A DNA stretch of 43,078 nucleotides. It comes from an uncultured Armatimonadota bacterium. GTDB taxonomy: Bacteria; Armatimonadota; Fimbriimonadia; Fimbriimonadales; Fimbriimonadaceae. The translations under genes were made by a program, and so were the position numbers. Location of the stretch: positions 1 to 43,078 of the forward strand of contig CAIVDU010000106.1 of the NCBI GenBank assembly GCA_903904815.1, given 5' to 3'. This document shows positions 34,354-42,878 of this stretch, piece by piece (the stretch's first letter is position 1; every line of letters begins with the position of its first letter). Under the pieces are notes generated by a model. That model had not been told where the DNA came from. It made no database searches and saw only the letters and a program-made list of their open reading frames with translations.

Positions 34354-35160
34354 TTGCGTTACCTTAACGCGACTTGTGACTCACCGATGAGCGAAAACCT
34401 CCCGTCCGCCCCGAAAATCGTCTATGCCGGCGGACATGGCGGTGCTACCGATTTCCCGCCGCACAAGCACGAAAATGCTTGGGAGCTGCTCTATCTGCGC
34501 GAAGGTCATATCGCCGAAATGTCCGATGGAGAAGTGTTCGATCTCAGCCCCGGGATGTTCATTCTGCACCCCCCGGGAGCCGTGCACGCGGATCGCGCGA
34601 GTTCGGACTACTTCCTCTATCACGTACTGATTGCATCTCGCGAGCCACTGACATGGCCCAGGCTCGGGCGGGATTTGGAGGGCGCCCCTTTAGGCGGCCT
34701 TCTCGAACTCATCGTGCGAGACTGGTATGGCGGCTGGAACCACCGAGATGCGTTCTTGCGGCACTCAATTCACCTGCTGGACATCCTGATGAAGCGCTCG
34801 GCCGTCCACTCGGAGGAGGAGAATAGTGCAGTGAAGGTGGTCAGTCGGGCAAGGGGCATCTTTAGGAACGATTTTCGTCGGCCGATTAGCTTCGGAGAGT
34901 TAGCGGCCGAGCTTCAAATTTCGAGGTCGACTCTTTACACCTACTTCGACCAAGTTCTCGGTCGCACTCCCCAAGAAGTGCTCGATGAAATCCGTTTGAA
35001 ACACGCGGTGTTCCTTCTCAAGCACTCAGAACTGTCGGTGGATGCGGTAGCGAAAGGTTCTGGATTCTGCTCGGGCAGCCACCTGGGCCGAAAGATGCGG
35101 CTCTCCTATCAAGTATCCCCCAGAGAGATCAGGGAATCGGGCAAACGAAACCAGGCCTGA
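34354..35160 (+). CDS. AraC family transcriptional regulator
   Basis: 268 residues from TTG 34354 (AGGAAAG just upstream), or 257 from ATG 34387. The N-terminal cupin sensor reads FPPHKHENAWELLYLREG and PGMFILHPPGAVHAD. The C-terminal double helix-turn-helix reads ISFGELAAELQISRSTLYTY and LSVDAVAKGSGFCSGSHLGRKM. It is divergent from the GH42-GH5-GH39-GH2 operon and probably activates it when a pentose or oligosaccharide binds the cupin domain (inference from position). The roughly 200-nt divergent region holds no palindrome I could assign. Confidence 0.92.
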   Translation: MRYLNATCDSPMSENLPSAPKIVYAGGHGGATDFPPHKHENAWELLYLREGHIAEMSDGEVFDLSPGMFILHPPGAVHADRASSDYFLYHVLIASREPLTWPRLGRDLEGAPLGGLLELIVRDWYGGWNHRDAFLRHSIHLLDILMKRSAVHSEEENSAVKVVSRARGIFRNDFRRPISFGELAAELQISRSTLYTYFDQVLGRTPQEVLDEIRLKHAVFLLKHSELSVDAVAKGSGFCSGSHLGRKMRLSYQVSPREIRESGKRNQA

Positions 35161-35185
35161 GGCGGAGCGAGGTCAGCCGAGGCCT
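35153..35185. other. Imperfect palindrome between convergent genes
   Basis: AGGCCT at both ends with GGC/GCC inner pairing spans the AraC stop and the stop of the acyltransferase-like gene. No T-tract follows on either side, so bidirectional termination is only a possibility. Confidence 0.3.
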
Positions 35186-36386
35186 AACGCAGACCCATGT
35201 AGGGCTGTGTTCCCCACGCATCGGGAGCGTGGAACATCAGCCCGGGCAGGTCGAATATCTCGCCATCTCCCTCCAGGCAATCCAGTACCGCCCGACGAAG
35301 CGAGGTATCGCGCGGCGCACCGGCGGGCGCCTGATGATCGCCAAACACGAACGACCACAGGTATCCGGGGGTTCCCGGGTGAGGATATAGATAGAACTCG
35401 CGTTGGAATTTCACGAGGTTGCTCGTTTGGGGCAAGAACTCCTGTAACTGCGGAGAGAATATCCAGGTGTGGCAATAGAGCGCCTTGGATGGCCGATCCG
35501 GGAAGATCTTAGCGAAGAACTTCAATGCCTGTGCGTAGGATGAGCCGCACGTATCGGAGTTAAGCGCATCCGAACGCGGGATGTGCATATCAATGATCGT
35601 GTCGCCGGGATCCAAGATCAACTCCCAATCGGTAACCGAGAGCCACGTCGGTTCTCTTTGCACCCTGCCATGCGGAGACACCAAATGGCCTCGCCAACCC
35701 TCAGGCTGGGCATCGAAGGAAGGTCTCCATGTGCTCTCTGACTCGGGTGGAATGTCGCTCCGTTTCGGTCTGCCGGCTCCCCAAGCGTATCCGTCTTCTC
35801 TCAAGGGCAGGTCTGGGTCGGCGAGCAGAACGGTCGATGGAGGGGTTTCTTCAGGAGTGGCGCCTGGTTTTCGGCGGAGTGCTCTGACGCCACCCGAGAA
35901 TGGCATCAGCATGTATTGCAGTCGCCCCAATCGGAACAACTCGACGGTCAAGTGACGCCAGATCCAGCCGAACCGGTCGTATCCCCACGTTGCGTGCTGA
36001 TCAAAATAGTCTTGGAGGTAGAAACGAAGATCCAGCATCGTCGCCTTGAAAACCTCGAGTTCGATACCTAATCTCTGGTAGTGCTCCCACGTATGGGGTA
36101 GTGCGGAGAGGTAACCCAGGAACTGATAGAGCGACACACTCTCGCCGCATCGCGATGCCACCTCCGGATCGATGGGAACCGGGCTCCATTCGCGATGCCA
36201 TTCGCCGCGAAGAACGGTTTTCTCGTAGAAATCTTCGAACGCCGCCGACAAAACTGCGTCCTGCCTGACCAGCATCGCCATCGCTTGGAGTGCGGCGATG
36301 GCTGCTAATGGAAGGTCTACTAACTCACCCCAAAACGCCAGGCGTTCAGGGATTAGGATCTCGATGTTCGAGGTTTGGTTTTCCAT
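35184..36386 (-). CDS. Acyltransferase-domain protein (DUF5596/GNAT-like type)
   Basis: 400 residues, cytoplasmic, no signal. The C-terminal half contains HIPRSDALNSDTCGSSYAQA, LYCHTWIFSPQLQEFLPQTS and NLVKFQREFYLYP, resembling the conserved CHSWLL..L..LLP..SNILRFQ strip of the 'acyltransferase domain-containing' family (NAT-like N-domain, GNAT-like C-domain). FRLGRLQYMLMPF also fits this family. Members are widespread but poorly studied; an acetyl- or acyl-CoA-dependent transfer is assumed from fold only. It sits 209 nt after the carboxylase gene on the same strand and is convergent with the AraC gene. The call is from memory of the family consensus. Confidence 0.6.
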   Translation of the reverse strand: MENQTSNIEILIPERLAFWGELVDLPLAAIAALQAMAMLVRQDAVLSAAFEDFYEKTVLRGEWHREWSPVPIDPEVASRCGESVSLYQFLGYLSALPHTWEHYQRLGIELEVFKATMLDLRFYLQDYFDQHATWGYDRFGWIWRHLTVELFRLGRLQYMLMPFSGGVRALRRKPGATPEETPPSTVLLADPDLPLREDGYAWGAGRPKRSDIPPESESTWRPSFDAQPEGWRGHLVSPHGRVQREPTWLSVTDWELILDPGDTIIDMHIPRSDALNSDTCGSSYAQALKFFAKIFPDRPSKALYCHTWIFSPQLQEFLPQTSNLVKFQREFYLYPHPGTPGYLWSFVFGDHQAPAGAPRDTSLRRAVLDCLEGDGEIFDLPGLMFHAPDAWGTQPYMGLR

Positions 36387-36509
36387 ATTGGAGAGCGCTT
36401 AGACGATGGCGTGGGATTATTGGGAACTCCCACCTTATGCCGAATTGCTAGGGGGCGTTCGTCTCTTTTTGATGGACTTTCTTAGCTTCGATTTGGCCCT
36501 CTCTCCCAT

Positions 36510-36542
36510 CCTCTCCCGCGTGCGCTTCGCTGCGGGCGAGGG
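36510..36542 (-). repeat. Dispersed repeat, copy B
   Basis: Reads CCTCTCCCGCG at the left and TGCGGGCGAGGG at the right. It is the reverse complement of the element at 13515-13549 apart from a small central indel. It lies in the 209-nt gap between the carboxylase and acyltransferase-like genes. Confidence 0.8.
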
Positions 36543-36595
36543 AGTAATCCGAACGTTAACGGCTTAACGAATGCTGATGCAGGTGTCCCCTCCTA

Positions 36596-38203
36596 TTACA
36601 TCCGATACAAACTGAAGCCGGCGGGTTCGATGGGGGCGTTTTGGGCGAGTTCGATTCCCATCGCGAGGATTCGGCGGGTGTCGACGGGGTCGATGATGCC
36701 GTCGTCCCAGAGCCTTGCGCTTGAGTAGTAAGCCGACGACTCCTCCGCGTATTTGGCCAGGGTGGGGGCTTTAAATGACTCCTGCTCCTCTGCAGACATC
36801 GACTGTCCTTTTGCTGCGAGTTGGTCCATCTTCACGGTTAGCAGCACGTTGGCGGCTTGCTCGCCGCCCATGACGCTGATGCGTGCATTGGGCCACATCC
36901 AGAGTTGCCTTGGTCCGTATGCCCGGCCGCACATACCGTAGTTCCCCGCGCCGTAGCTGCCTCCCAGGACCACCGTGAACTTGGGGACGTTGGCGGTGCT
37001 CACCGCCGTCACGAGCTTGGCGCCGTTTCGAGCGATGCCCTCATTCTCGTAGCGTCTTCCCACCATGAAGCCGGTGATGTTTTGGAGGAAAACGATGGGG
37101 ATGCCGCGCTGGCAGCAAAGTTCAATGAAGTGAGCGCCCTTGAGGGCCGACTCGCTGAACAGGATCCCATCGTTCGCGATAATGCCAGCCAGATGACCGT
37201 GGAACCGAACGAATCCGCAGATCAGGGTCGTTCCATATCGGGCCTTGAACTCCTGAATGCGACTACCGTCGACAATCCGGGCGATGATCTCGCGCATCGG
37301 CATCGGTCGCTTGGGATCGGAGGGGACGAGGCTGTACAGGTCTTCCGCTGGGAATGCGGGATCTTCGGGTTCGATGGCAAGGGATGGCCGCTTTTGGGTC
37401 GCCCCAAACGTGGACACGATGTTGCGGGCGATCTCCAGGGCATGACCGTCGTCGTCGGCAAGGTGGTCGGCGACTCCGCTGATCCGCGTATGGACATCGG
37501 CGCCGCCGAGATCCTCGGAGCTGACCTCTTCGCCGGTGGCCGCCTTCACGAGGGGAGGGCCACCGAGGAAGATGGTTCCTTGACCCTTGACGATGATGGT
37601 CTCGTCGCTCATCGCGGGAACATACGCGCCGCCCGCCGTGCATGAACCCATGACGGCGGCAATCTGGGGAATGCCGGCGGCCGAGAGACGGGCCTGGTTG
37701 TAGAAGATGCGTCCGAAGTGCTCGCGGTCTGGGAAGACTTCGCTCTGGAGAGGAAGGAACGCGCCGCCGCTGTCGACGAGATAGATGCAGGGGAGTCGAT
37801 TCTCGAACGCGATCTCTTGGGCGCGGAGGTGCTTCTTGACCGTGATAGGGAAGTAGGTGCCTCCCTTGACCGTCGCATCGTTGGACACGATCATGCATTG
37901 CCGACCGTGGATCGTTCCGACGCCGGTGACGAGTCCGGCGCAGGGCGCTCCATCGTCATACATTCCGGAAGCGGCCAACGTGCTGAATTCGAGGAACGGG
38001 GAACCTGGGTCGAGCAGTCCGTCGACCCTTTCTCGAGCGAGCATCTTGCCTCGGCCCTTATGTTTGGCGATCGCGTCGGGGCCTCCACCGGCAAGGGCGA
38101 GAGTCATTCTCGATCGAAAGTCGGCGACGATCGCGTCCATTGCGGCGCGATCGGCCCGGTGCGCATCGTCGTTGAGGTTCACCTGAGAAAGGATCGGATC
38201 CAT
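36596..38203 (-). CDS. mccB: Methylcrotonyl-CoA carboxylase, carboxyltransferase (beta) subunit
   Basis: 535 residues, the same length as known MCC beta subunits (LiuB/MCCC2). It transfers CO2 from carboxybiotin to 3-methylcrotonyl-CoA in leucine breakdown. The N-terminal crotonase-like domain includes [20 protein letters not shown]; the specificity strip [20 protein letters not shown] with [11 protein letters not shown] is characteristic of MCC rather than propionyl-CoA carboxylase. The C-terminal domain holds [19 protein letters not shown] and [11 protein letters not shown]. The biotin-carrying alpha subunit and other leu-degradation genes are not in the window. The hybrid kinase gene ends 27 nt upstream on the same strand. 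Confidence 0.92.
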   Translation of the reverse strand: MDPILSQVNLNDDAHRADRAAMDAIVADFRSRMTLALAGGGPDAIAKHKGRGKMLARERVDGLLDPGSPFLEFSTLAASGMYDDGAPCAGLVTGVGTIHGRQCMIVSNDATVKGGTYFPITVKKHLRAQEIAFENRLPCIYLVDSGGAFLPLQSEVFPDREHFGRIFYNQARLSAAGIPQIAAVMGSCTAGGAYVPAMSDETIIVKGQGTIFLGGPPLVKAATGEEVSSEDLGGADVHTRISGVADHLADDDGHALEIARNIVSTFGATQKRPSLAIEPEDPAFPAEDLYSLVPSDPKRPMPMREIIARIVDGSRIQEFKARYGTTLICGFVRFHGHLAGIIANDGILFSESALKGAHFIELCCQRGIPIVFLQNITGFMVGRRYENEGIARNGAKLVTAVSTANVPKFTVVLGGSYGAGNYGMCGRAYGPRQLWMWPNARISVMGGEQAANVLLTVKMDQLAAKGQSMSAEEQESFKAPTLAKYAEESSAYYSSARLWDDGIIDPVDTRRILAMGIELAQNAPIEPAGFSLYRM

Positions 38204-38230
38204 CGGTCACCGAGCATACCGAGGAGCGCG

Positions 38231-40012
38231 CTAAATGCGTGCCGGAACCGCACGCTGGAGCGCCTCGATCAACATTTCGTGAGTGAACGGCTTCGGCAGG
38301 AAACCCACCATGCCAGCTTTGGTGCAGGCTTCACGATCCTCTGGCGAGGCGTTGGCGGTCATCGCAATGATTTTGGGAGGTCTCGAGTGGCCGGCATAGG
38401 CTTCCAAGATCATCACGGTCGCCTCGTTGCCCTGCCGAAGCGGCATTCGAAGATCCATCAAGATCACGTCGTACGTGTTTGATGTCGCCATTTCGGTGGC
38501 TTGAACTCCGTCCTTGGCGACCTCGACGATGCAGCCGATCCGCTGCAGAATGGAGGTAGCCACGAGGATGTTGACGTTATTGTCCTCGGCTAACAGCACC
38601 CTTAATCCCATTACCGAAGGTCCATCGGCCACGATCGCAGGCCGCAAGGGTTCACAAGATGGCAAAGGCAGTTCGACGCTGAATTCACTCCCATGGTCGA
38701 CGACGCTCTTGACCGAGATCTCGCCACCCATGCGCCGAACCAGCTTTCGGGCGATCGCGAGCCCCAGACCGGTGCCTGGATGTTCCAGTGAGACGATCAT
38801 TTGGGCCTGGACAAACTCATCGAAGATCTCTTCTAGCCGTTCTGGGGCGATTCCCACGCCGGTGTCGCTGACCTTCACGACGTGAATTCCTTCTTCAGAA
38901 CTCTCAATGGAGATCTCTACTTGACCCTCGCGGCAGAACTTGACCGCGTTGCTCACGAGGTTGCCGAATACCTGCTTGAGCCGAACCGCGTCACCGAGAA
39001 CCCAACTTTCCGAGTTGGGAATGTTCAGGATCAGTCGGTTTCGGTAGTCCTCGGCCATCCCCCGATAGAGAGTGGAAACGTCGCGGAGCAGGCTATTCAG
39101 TTCAAGGGGCTGGGATAGGAGCACGACTCGGTTCGACTCGATCTTGGAGAGATCGAGGACATCGTCGACGACTCGCAGGAGGACGTCGCTGCTGGCGCGA
39201 ATCGTCCTGACGATTTCGGCGTCTTCCGGAGAGAGGTGCCCGAGGCTGAGCATGGACGACATGCCGACGATGCCATTGAGCGGGGTTCGAATCTCGTGAC
39301 TCATGTCGGCCAAGAACCGGCCCTTGGCCTCTGATAGGGCAAGCGCTTCGCGCCGAGCCAGCGTGAGGTTGGAGTTGAGGTCCTCGAGCTGTTTCTGGGT
39401 CGACTGCTGCTTGCGGATCCCTTTCCAGAAGACAGCTTGGCCAGCGAGCAGTAGAACACCCCCAACCGCGAGGAGGGCGGCCATGGCCCGCTGGGCTCGG
39501 CGGGCAAGGACGTTGAACTGGTCGAGTCGTTGGTCCAACTGCACCTGCTCGATGGTGCGCAGACTTTGAACGGTGGATGCGAGGACGGCTTCGGACTCTG
39601 GATCAGGCCGACCCATGTCGACCGGCAAAGCATCTTTCAAGTTCGAATCGATCCTTCGAAGTCGTGACAACCGCAGCCTATCCGAGTCGGTGTCCGCCTC
39701 GAGTTGACGCATGATGAATCGAAAGTCTTGTCGTTCCCGGGTCGCCCGGAAGCAAGCGGTGTCGTCCTTGTCGATTCGGCACATGCGGTCGTCTGCTTTC
39801 GCCTCAATTAGAATTGAACTGGCCTGGTCGAGCATGGAAACCGACTCGCGCGACCGGGTGACAAGGTCGCTGAGCGAAATCAGGCCTTTCTGGCTAACCC
39901 AAACGGCCGATCCGAGCACCAAGAACGCGCACGAAATGACTGCTGCGGACACGGAAAGCATCCGCGACCAGCGTACAGATTCGTTCGCCTTCTTTCGGCG
40001 CGTAAAGATCAT
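38231..40012 (-). CDS. Hybrid sensor histidine kinase with C-terminal receiver
   Basis: 593 residues. A first membrane helix (about 18-42, MLSVSAAVISCAFLVLGSAV) is followed by a periplasmic helical sensor of about 130 residues (CHASE3-like in shape). A second membrane helix (about 170-195) is followed by a short coiled linker and HisKA with H239 (MSHEIRTPLNG). The HATPase domain includes FGNLVSNAVKF, DTGVGIAPERL and GTGLGLAIARKL. A receiver carries D520 (VILMDLRMP) and K in FLPKPF. Phosphate passes His239 to Asp520; a downstream Hpt and output regulator are not nearby. The start overlaps no other gene, and the 712-nt region upstream is non-coding. It may be co-transcribed with mccB, 27 nt downstream. 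The signal sensed is unknown. Confidence 0.94.
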   Translation of the reverse strand: MIFTRRKKANESVRWSRMLSVSAAVISCAFLVLGSAVWVSQKGLISLSDLVTRSRESVSMLDQASSILIEAKADDRMCRIDKDDTACFRATRERQDFRFIMRQLEADTDSDRLRLSRLRRIDSNLKDALPVDMGRPDPESEAVLASTVQSLRTIEQVQLDQRLDQFNVLARRAQRAMAALLAVGGVLLLAGQAVFWKGIRKQQSTQKQLEDLNSNLTLARREALALSEAKGRFLADMSHEIRTPLNGIVGMSSMLSLGHLSPEDAEIVRTIRASSDVLLRVVDDVLDLSKIESNRVVLLSQPLELNSLLRDVSTLYRGMAEDYRNRLILNIPNSESWVLGDAVRLKQVFGNLVSNAVKFCREGQVEISIESSEEGIHVVKVSDTGVGIAPERLEEIFDEFVQAQMIVSLEHPGTGLGLAIARKLVRRMGGEISVKSVVDHGSEFSVELPLPSCEPLRPAIVADGPSVMGLRVLLAEDNNVNILVATSILQRIGCIVEVAKDGVQATEMATSNTYDVILMDLRMPLRQGNEATVMILEAYAGHSRPPKIIAMTANASPEDREACTKAGMVGFLPKPFTHEMLIEALQRAVPARI

Positions 40013-40089
40013 AGGGGTGGGTTAAGGGTTGAGGGCCTTACGTTCAGTGTAATGGAGATCGGGGCGTTCGTGTGTGTGGGTTAGCGGTC

Positions 40090-40124
40090 CTGGGTTCGTT
40101 TCGCAGTTGGTTAGTTGCAATTAG
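40090..40124 (+). repeat. 35-nt direct repeat, copy 1
   Basis: Begins CTGGGTTCGTTTCGCAG and ends GTTGCAATTAG. It matches copy 2 at 40179-40213 in 32 of 35 positions, 89 nt apart start to start. Confidence 0.85.
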
Positions 40125-40178
40125 CTTTTTCTGAGCTGTCGGCGTTCGATGGAGTGCAGGCGATGATGGCTGGCGAAT

Positions 40179-40213
40179 CTGGGTTCGTTTCGTAGTAGGA
40201 TAGTTGCAATTAG
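40179..40213 (+). repeat. 35-nt direct repeat, copy 2
   Basis: Begins CTGGGTTCGTTTCGTAG and ends GTTGCAATTAG. A shorter third relative (TTTGGGTTCGTTCGTG) starts near 40266, a similar distance further on. Confidence 0.85.
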
Positions 40214-40405
40214 TGTTCGGTTTATCGAGGATTCGAACCTGATGCCCGCCAGTTGTGGGGTCAGGTTTGGGTTCGTTCGTGTTCTGCGGACTTTTTTAAG
40301 GCATTTGCTGTTCGGGTCGTGGCTCGGGCCGAGTTATTAGAACGTTTGCTCTCGCGGGTCAGCTATGGGTGTGACACTCCTATTTGGTTCAACACCTAAG
40401 ACGGT

Positions 40406-40627
40406 TCAATCGCTACAGGAGACAATCGTATTGTCCGCAATTCCGCAATAATTCCGTAAGTCTCGCGGCGGCCTGTGATAAGCAAGATGGTCAGCGGAGC
40501 TGGCGGCCATATTGTTTGGCGGTTGCCAACAGCGAAAGCGGTTCCCTTTGGCGGCCTCTGCAGAACGCAGGTCAACGGTGATTGAGCCGATTCCGCACAA
40601 TTGTCCCTCAGAACGGGTTCGCTTCAT
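40406..40627 (-). CDS. Doubtful small ORF with a strong ribosome-binding site
   Basis: 73 codons starting MKRTRSEGQLCGIGSITVDL, preceded by AGGAGG five nt before the ATG. The protein is basic with several Cys and no recognised domain or membrane segment. The strong Shine-Dalgarno is the only reason to list it; composition is not clearly coding. Confidence 0.25.
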   Translation of the reverse strand: MKRTRSEGQLCGIGSITVDLRSAEAAKGNRFRCWQPPNNMAASSADHLAYHRPPRDLRNYCGIADNTIVSCSD

Positions 40628-40724
40628 CGAAACCTCCTGAAGCGGTGAGGTTCGAATCCAGATCCGCGATGAGCTGCAGGGAACTATGTGATACTCGTGG
40701 TCCTCTCACCCTAAAACGAAATCT

Positions 40725-41276
40725 ATGAGCCAAGCAAATCCGGAGAACACAGCGCGACACAAATTCTGGGAGTTCCTCAAAGACATTGGTCCGATTCTGG
40801 TCGGGCTCACGGCGGTTTTGGGTTCTATTTGGTCAAGCAATCTCGACCGGGCCGAACGGGGCGCGGAGAGGGCAAAGTCGGAGCAGAAAGAGGAGTTCAA
40901 CCGTCGGCTGGAGGTCGCGCGTCGGATGGTGGGCGCCTGCCTCAAGATCGATGACGACAGCCGGGAGTTGGAAGACGTTGCCCGTCAGGGCCTTAATGCC
41001 GAAGCGGAGCAGGATGAGGGACGCTTGAGTTCCGACATTGAGGAGTTCGACCAAGCCTACGGTGAGTCCGTGTTGTTGTTCAATAACACGGTGGTGGACC
41101 AGCTGAGCCCCATTTCCAAGTCAATCAGCGCGATCGACTTTCCCCGAACGGAAAACTCGAAGGACCTCCAAACGGATGCCAACGAGTTCTCGGAGTCGAT
41201 TAAGCAGTATCGGGTGAAAGAACAGGACCTTTTGGAGAAGCTGCGGGCACTCTTTATCGAGGGTCATGTACCGTAG
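40725..41276 (+). CDS. Membrane-anchored coiled-coil hypothetical protein
   Basis: 183 residues of no known family. Residues about 18-37 (FLKDIGPILVGLTAVLGSIW) form a single N-terminal membrane helix. A strongly charged helical region follows (NLDRAERGAERAKSEQKEEF...), with heptad-like spacing and a long acidic helical tail ending KLRALFIEGHVP. The shape fits a membrane-tethered helical protein facing the cytoplasm or periplasm. It stands alone between a repeat-bearing gap and the tRNA gene; no clear Shine-Dalgarno is seen. Low identity to anything I recall. Confidence 0.7.
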   Translation: MSQANPENTARHKFWEFLKDIGPILVGLTAVLGSIWSSNLDRAERGAERAKSEQKEEFNRRLEVARRMVGACLKIDDDSRELEDVARQGLNAEAEQDEGRLSSDIEEFDQAYGESVLLFNNTVVDQLSPISKSISAIDFPRTENSKDLQTDANEFSESIKQYRVKEQDLLEKLRALFIEGHVP

Positions 41277-41355
41277 GTGAGTCGCAGGTCACAGACTTCC
41301 GTTTATTGGAGTCGCTCATCCGACGCAGTTTCGACTGGAAGCCACCTCTCCCTAC

Positions 41356-41375
41356 CCTCTCCGCCTGCGGAGAGG
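41356..41375. repeat. Perfect 9-bp palindrome, GC-rich
   Basis: CCTCTCCGC-CT-GCGGAGAGG. It resembles the ends of the dispersed elements at 13515 and 36510 (CCCTCTCC...), so it may be a minimal member of the same class. It is not followed by a T-tract. Confidence 0.6.
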
Positions 41376-41570
41376 AACCGGCTTAGACGCGGGGACATCC
41401 GGTCGGGAGCCTGAGAGCATTCCTCTGGGCGATGAAGATTGCCGAGCCTTAAGGCAGGTAGTAATCGCAGGATCTCTCCAGCCCCGGCCAAGAATGAGAT
41501 CGAATTTGGCGCGGCACGTGCCTTCGGTCCCAACTTTAGGATTCGGTTTGGGTATCCTATCTTCTCTTGT

Positions 41571-41646
41571 CGGGGCGTGGCGCAGTTGGTAGCGCGCGTG
41601 CTTTGGGAGCATGAGGTCATCGGTTCGAACCCGGTCGCCCCGACCA
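41571..41646 (+). tRNA. tRNA-Pro (anticodon UGG)
   Basis: A full cloverleaf is visible: acceptor CGGGGCG/CGCCCCG, D-arm GCGC-AGTTGGTA-GCGC, anticodon stem CGTGC/GCATG around TTTGGGA (anticodon TGG), and T-arm ATCGG-TTCGAAC-CCGGT. Discriminator A and an encoded CCA end at 41646. The TGG anticodon reads CCA and, with modification, other proline codons. Confidence 0.97.
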
Positions 41647-41902
41647 TCTCCAACTTCACCTTTATTGGACATTTCAGGTTCAAAAGGTGCATATTCCCAG
41701 AGACTCCTAACGGAAAGCACCTGACGGTTTTGTGTGCCCCGTGGACTCATCCGGCCCCAAATGGACCCGCAAATTACAACTTTTCTTACACCTATGTCTC
41801 GGTTCAGGTCGTAGGCCGGGACGGGGTGGGCGATCCAATCTTTGGAATTTGACCGAGAATCCTTAATTCCGCGGTTGCTCTGGGTTAGGACCAGGAGGTT
41901 TC

Positions 41903-42186
41903 GTGGTGGTTGATGCTGCGCAGCCAAGTCGCGGGTTGGCAAGAAATGCGCCCCCCTTTACTGTCGTCGTAATCGACGATATCAACGGCAATCATTTTGG
42001 GGCTCCTACGTGAGGCATGTAGTGCGATCGCTCTTGCATTTGATATTCGCTGCGTGGTCAATCTGGAGTTGAGGGCACGTTGTTGTCGCGCAAACGTATT
42101 TCAACGAGGGGTGGGCTGACCTGAAAGTTTACATTTCGCATTTCGAGAGGTTTAAAAGCAAGTATCAGGCGCTAGCATTGCAATAG
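41903..42186 (+). pseudogene. Possible frame-broken small gene
   Basis: AGGAGG (41893-41898) precedes a GTG at 41903 that reads ...FTVVVIDDINGNHFGAPT and stops at 42011-42013. The next frame (+1) continues REACSAIALAFDIRCVVNLE from 42009, and the third frame reads GHVVVAQTYFNEGWADLKVY on to ALALQ and a stop at 42184-42186. All three pieces look protein-like and are in consecutive +1 steps, as if two bases were lost or gained. No family is recognised; chance is a real alternative. Confidence 0.25.
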
Positions 42187-42387
42187 AATTGAGTGAACTT
42201 GCAGAGGTGCATTATTCTGTATTGACGTGTTCGCTTTCCGATCCGACGAAGGCCCTTTATCAGTCCCCGAGATTCCAGCAGCCTGATGATTGCGCGGGAG
42301 TCTTCTCCGCTTCGAGTGTTGTTCGCGGGAACGACAACAATTCGATCAAAATGAGGAATATTAATTGTTAAGCTTCTTCACTCCTCT

Positions 42388-42435
42388 CGTCTAGATGCTC
42401 AAAATATTTGACCGCTCTCTAATGAGCACTAGACG
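42388..42435. repeat. Long imperfect inverted repeat
   Basis: CGTCTAGATGCTC (42388-42400) pairs with GAGCACTAGACG (42424-42435), with one bulged base, around a 23-nt AT-rich loop. It is not near any convincing gene end. It may be a terminator remnant, a small structured RNA or the end of a mobile-element scar. Confidence 0.6.
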
Positions 42436-42878
42436 GAGCTGCGGGCTATGCGCTCATGCTATAACGAGTTGAAAGCCTGGTCCCGCGGGCAGCCAAATTG
42501 CCAATTGAGCCTACAGAGCCTTACTTCCCCTGACTCACTCTTTGGCTTCGAAGACGAGTTTGTACGAGAGAATCGTATTCCAAAGTCAGTCCAGGCGGAC
42601 GCCTGCCGAGCCAGACATGACGAATGAATTGAAGCCAATCATGGTGTCGCACACTTCGATGCCGATTTTCAGGCTCGGGCATCACAAGCAGTTGCTCCCG
42701 TAATCGATGCCATTGCGCAACTTGCGATACCGGACTTTGTCGAGGAACACGAAGGATTCGTATTTGACTAAATTCCCTCCAGGGGGGCACTTGCAATGCC
42801 TCTCAGATAGAATTGGGTTCTAAGTCGGATGAGCACTGGATTAGGACCAATCCGACACCCCACCGGGTTATGTTCAGC

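Larger units (their letters stand above)
40013..40724. other. Gene-poor region with direct repeats
   Basis: 712 nt between the kinase gene and the coiled-coil protein gene. It contains two 35-nt direct repeats plus a partial third (about 40266-40284), a small palindrome GACAAT-CGT-ATTGTC (40431-40445), and a doubtful minus-strand small ORF. Two tRNA T-arm-like GGTTCGAATCC strings occur but are not in tRNAs. Confidence 0.6.
41647..42878. other. Gene-poor, lower-GC stretch after tRNA-Pro
   Basis: About 1.2 kb with no intact gene I can defend. It contains a possible frame-broken gene (41903-42186), an inverted repeat (42388-42435), a weak plus-strand 60-codon frame (42189-42371) and a weak minus-strand 91-codon frame (42521-42796). 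AT-richer runs and a lack of long ORFs contrast with the compact genome to the left. Confidence 0.55.

Noticed and set aside
40090-40284. CRISPR array
   Set aside because: Only two good copies plus a partial one, the units between them are unequal and unspacer-like, and no cas genes are present.
40232-40660. Two tRNA T-arm-like strings (GGTTCGAATCC) in opposite orientation
   Set aside because: The flanking bases do not form T-stems or acceptor stems, so neither is a tRNA or an obvious tRNA remnant.
41303-41942. Minus-strand ORFs reading ATGFEPMTSCSQSTRATNC and DRVRTDDLMLPKHARYQ
   Set aside because: These are the two common artefact translations of the antisense of a tRNA gene; the real feature is tRNA-Pro at 41571-41646.
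42521-42796. 91-codon minus-strand ORF
   Set aside because: No ribosome-binding site, His/Arg-rich composition and no recognisable domain; kept only as part of the gene-poor stretch.
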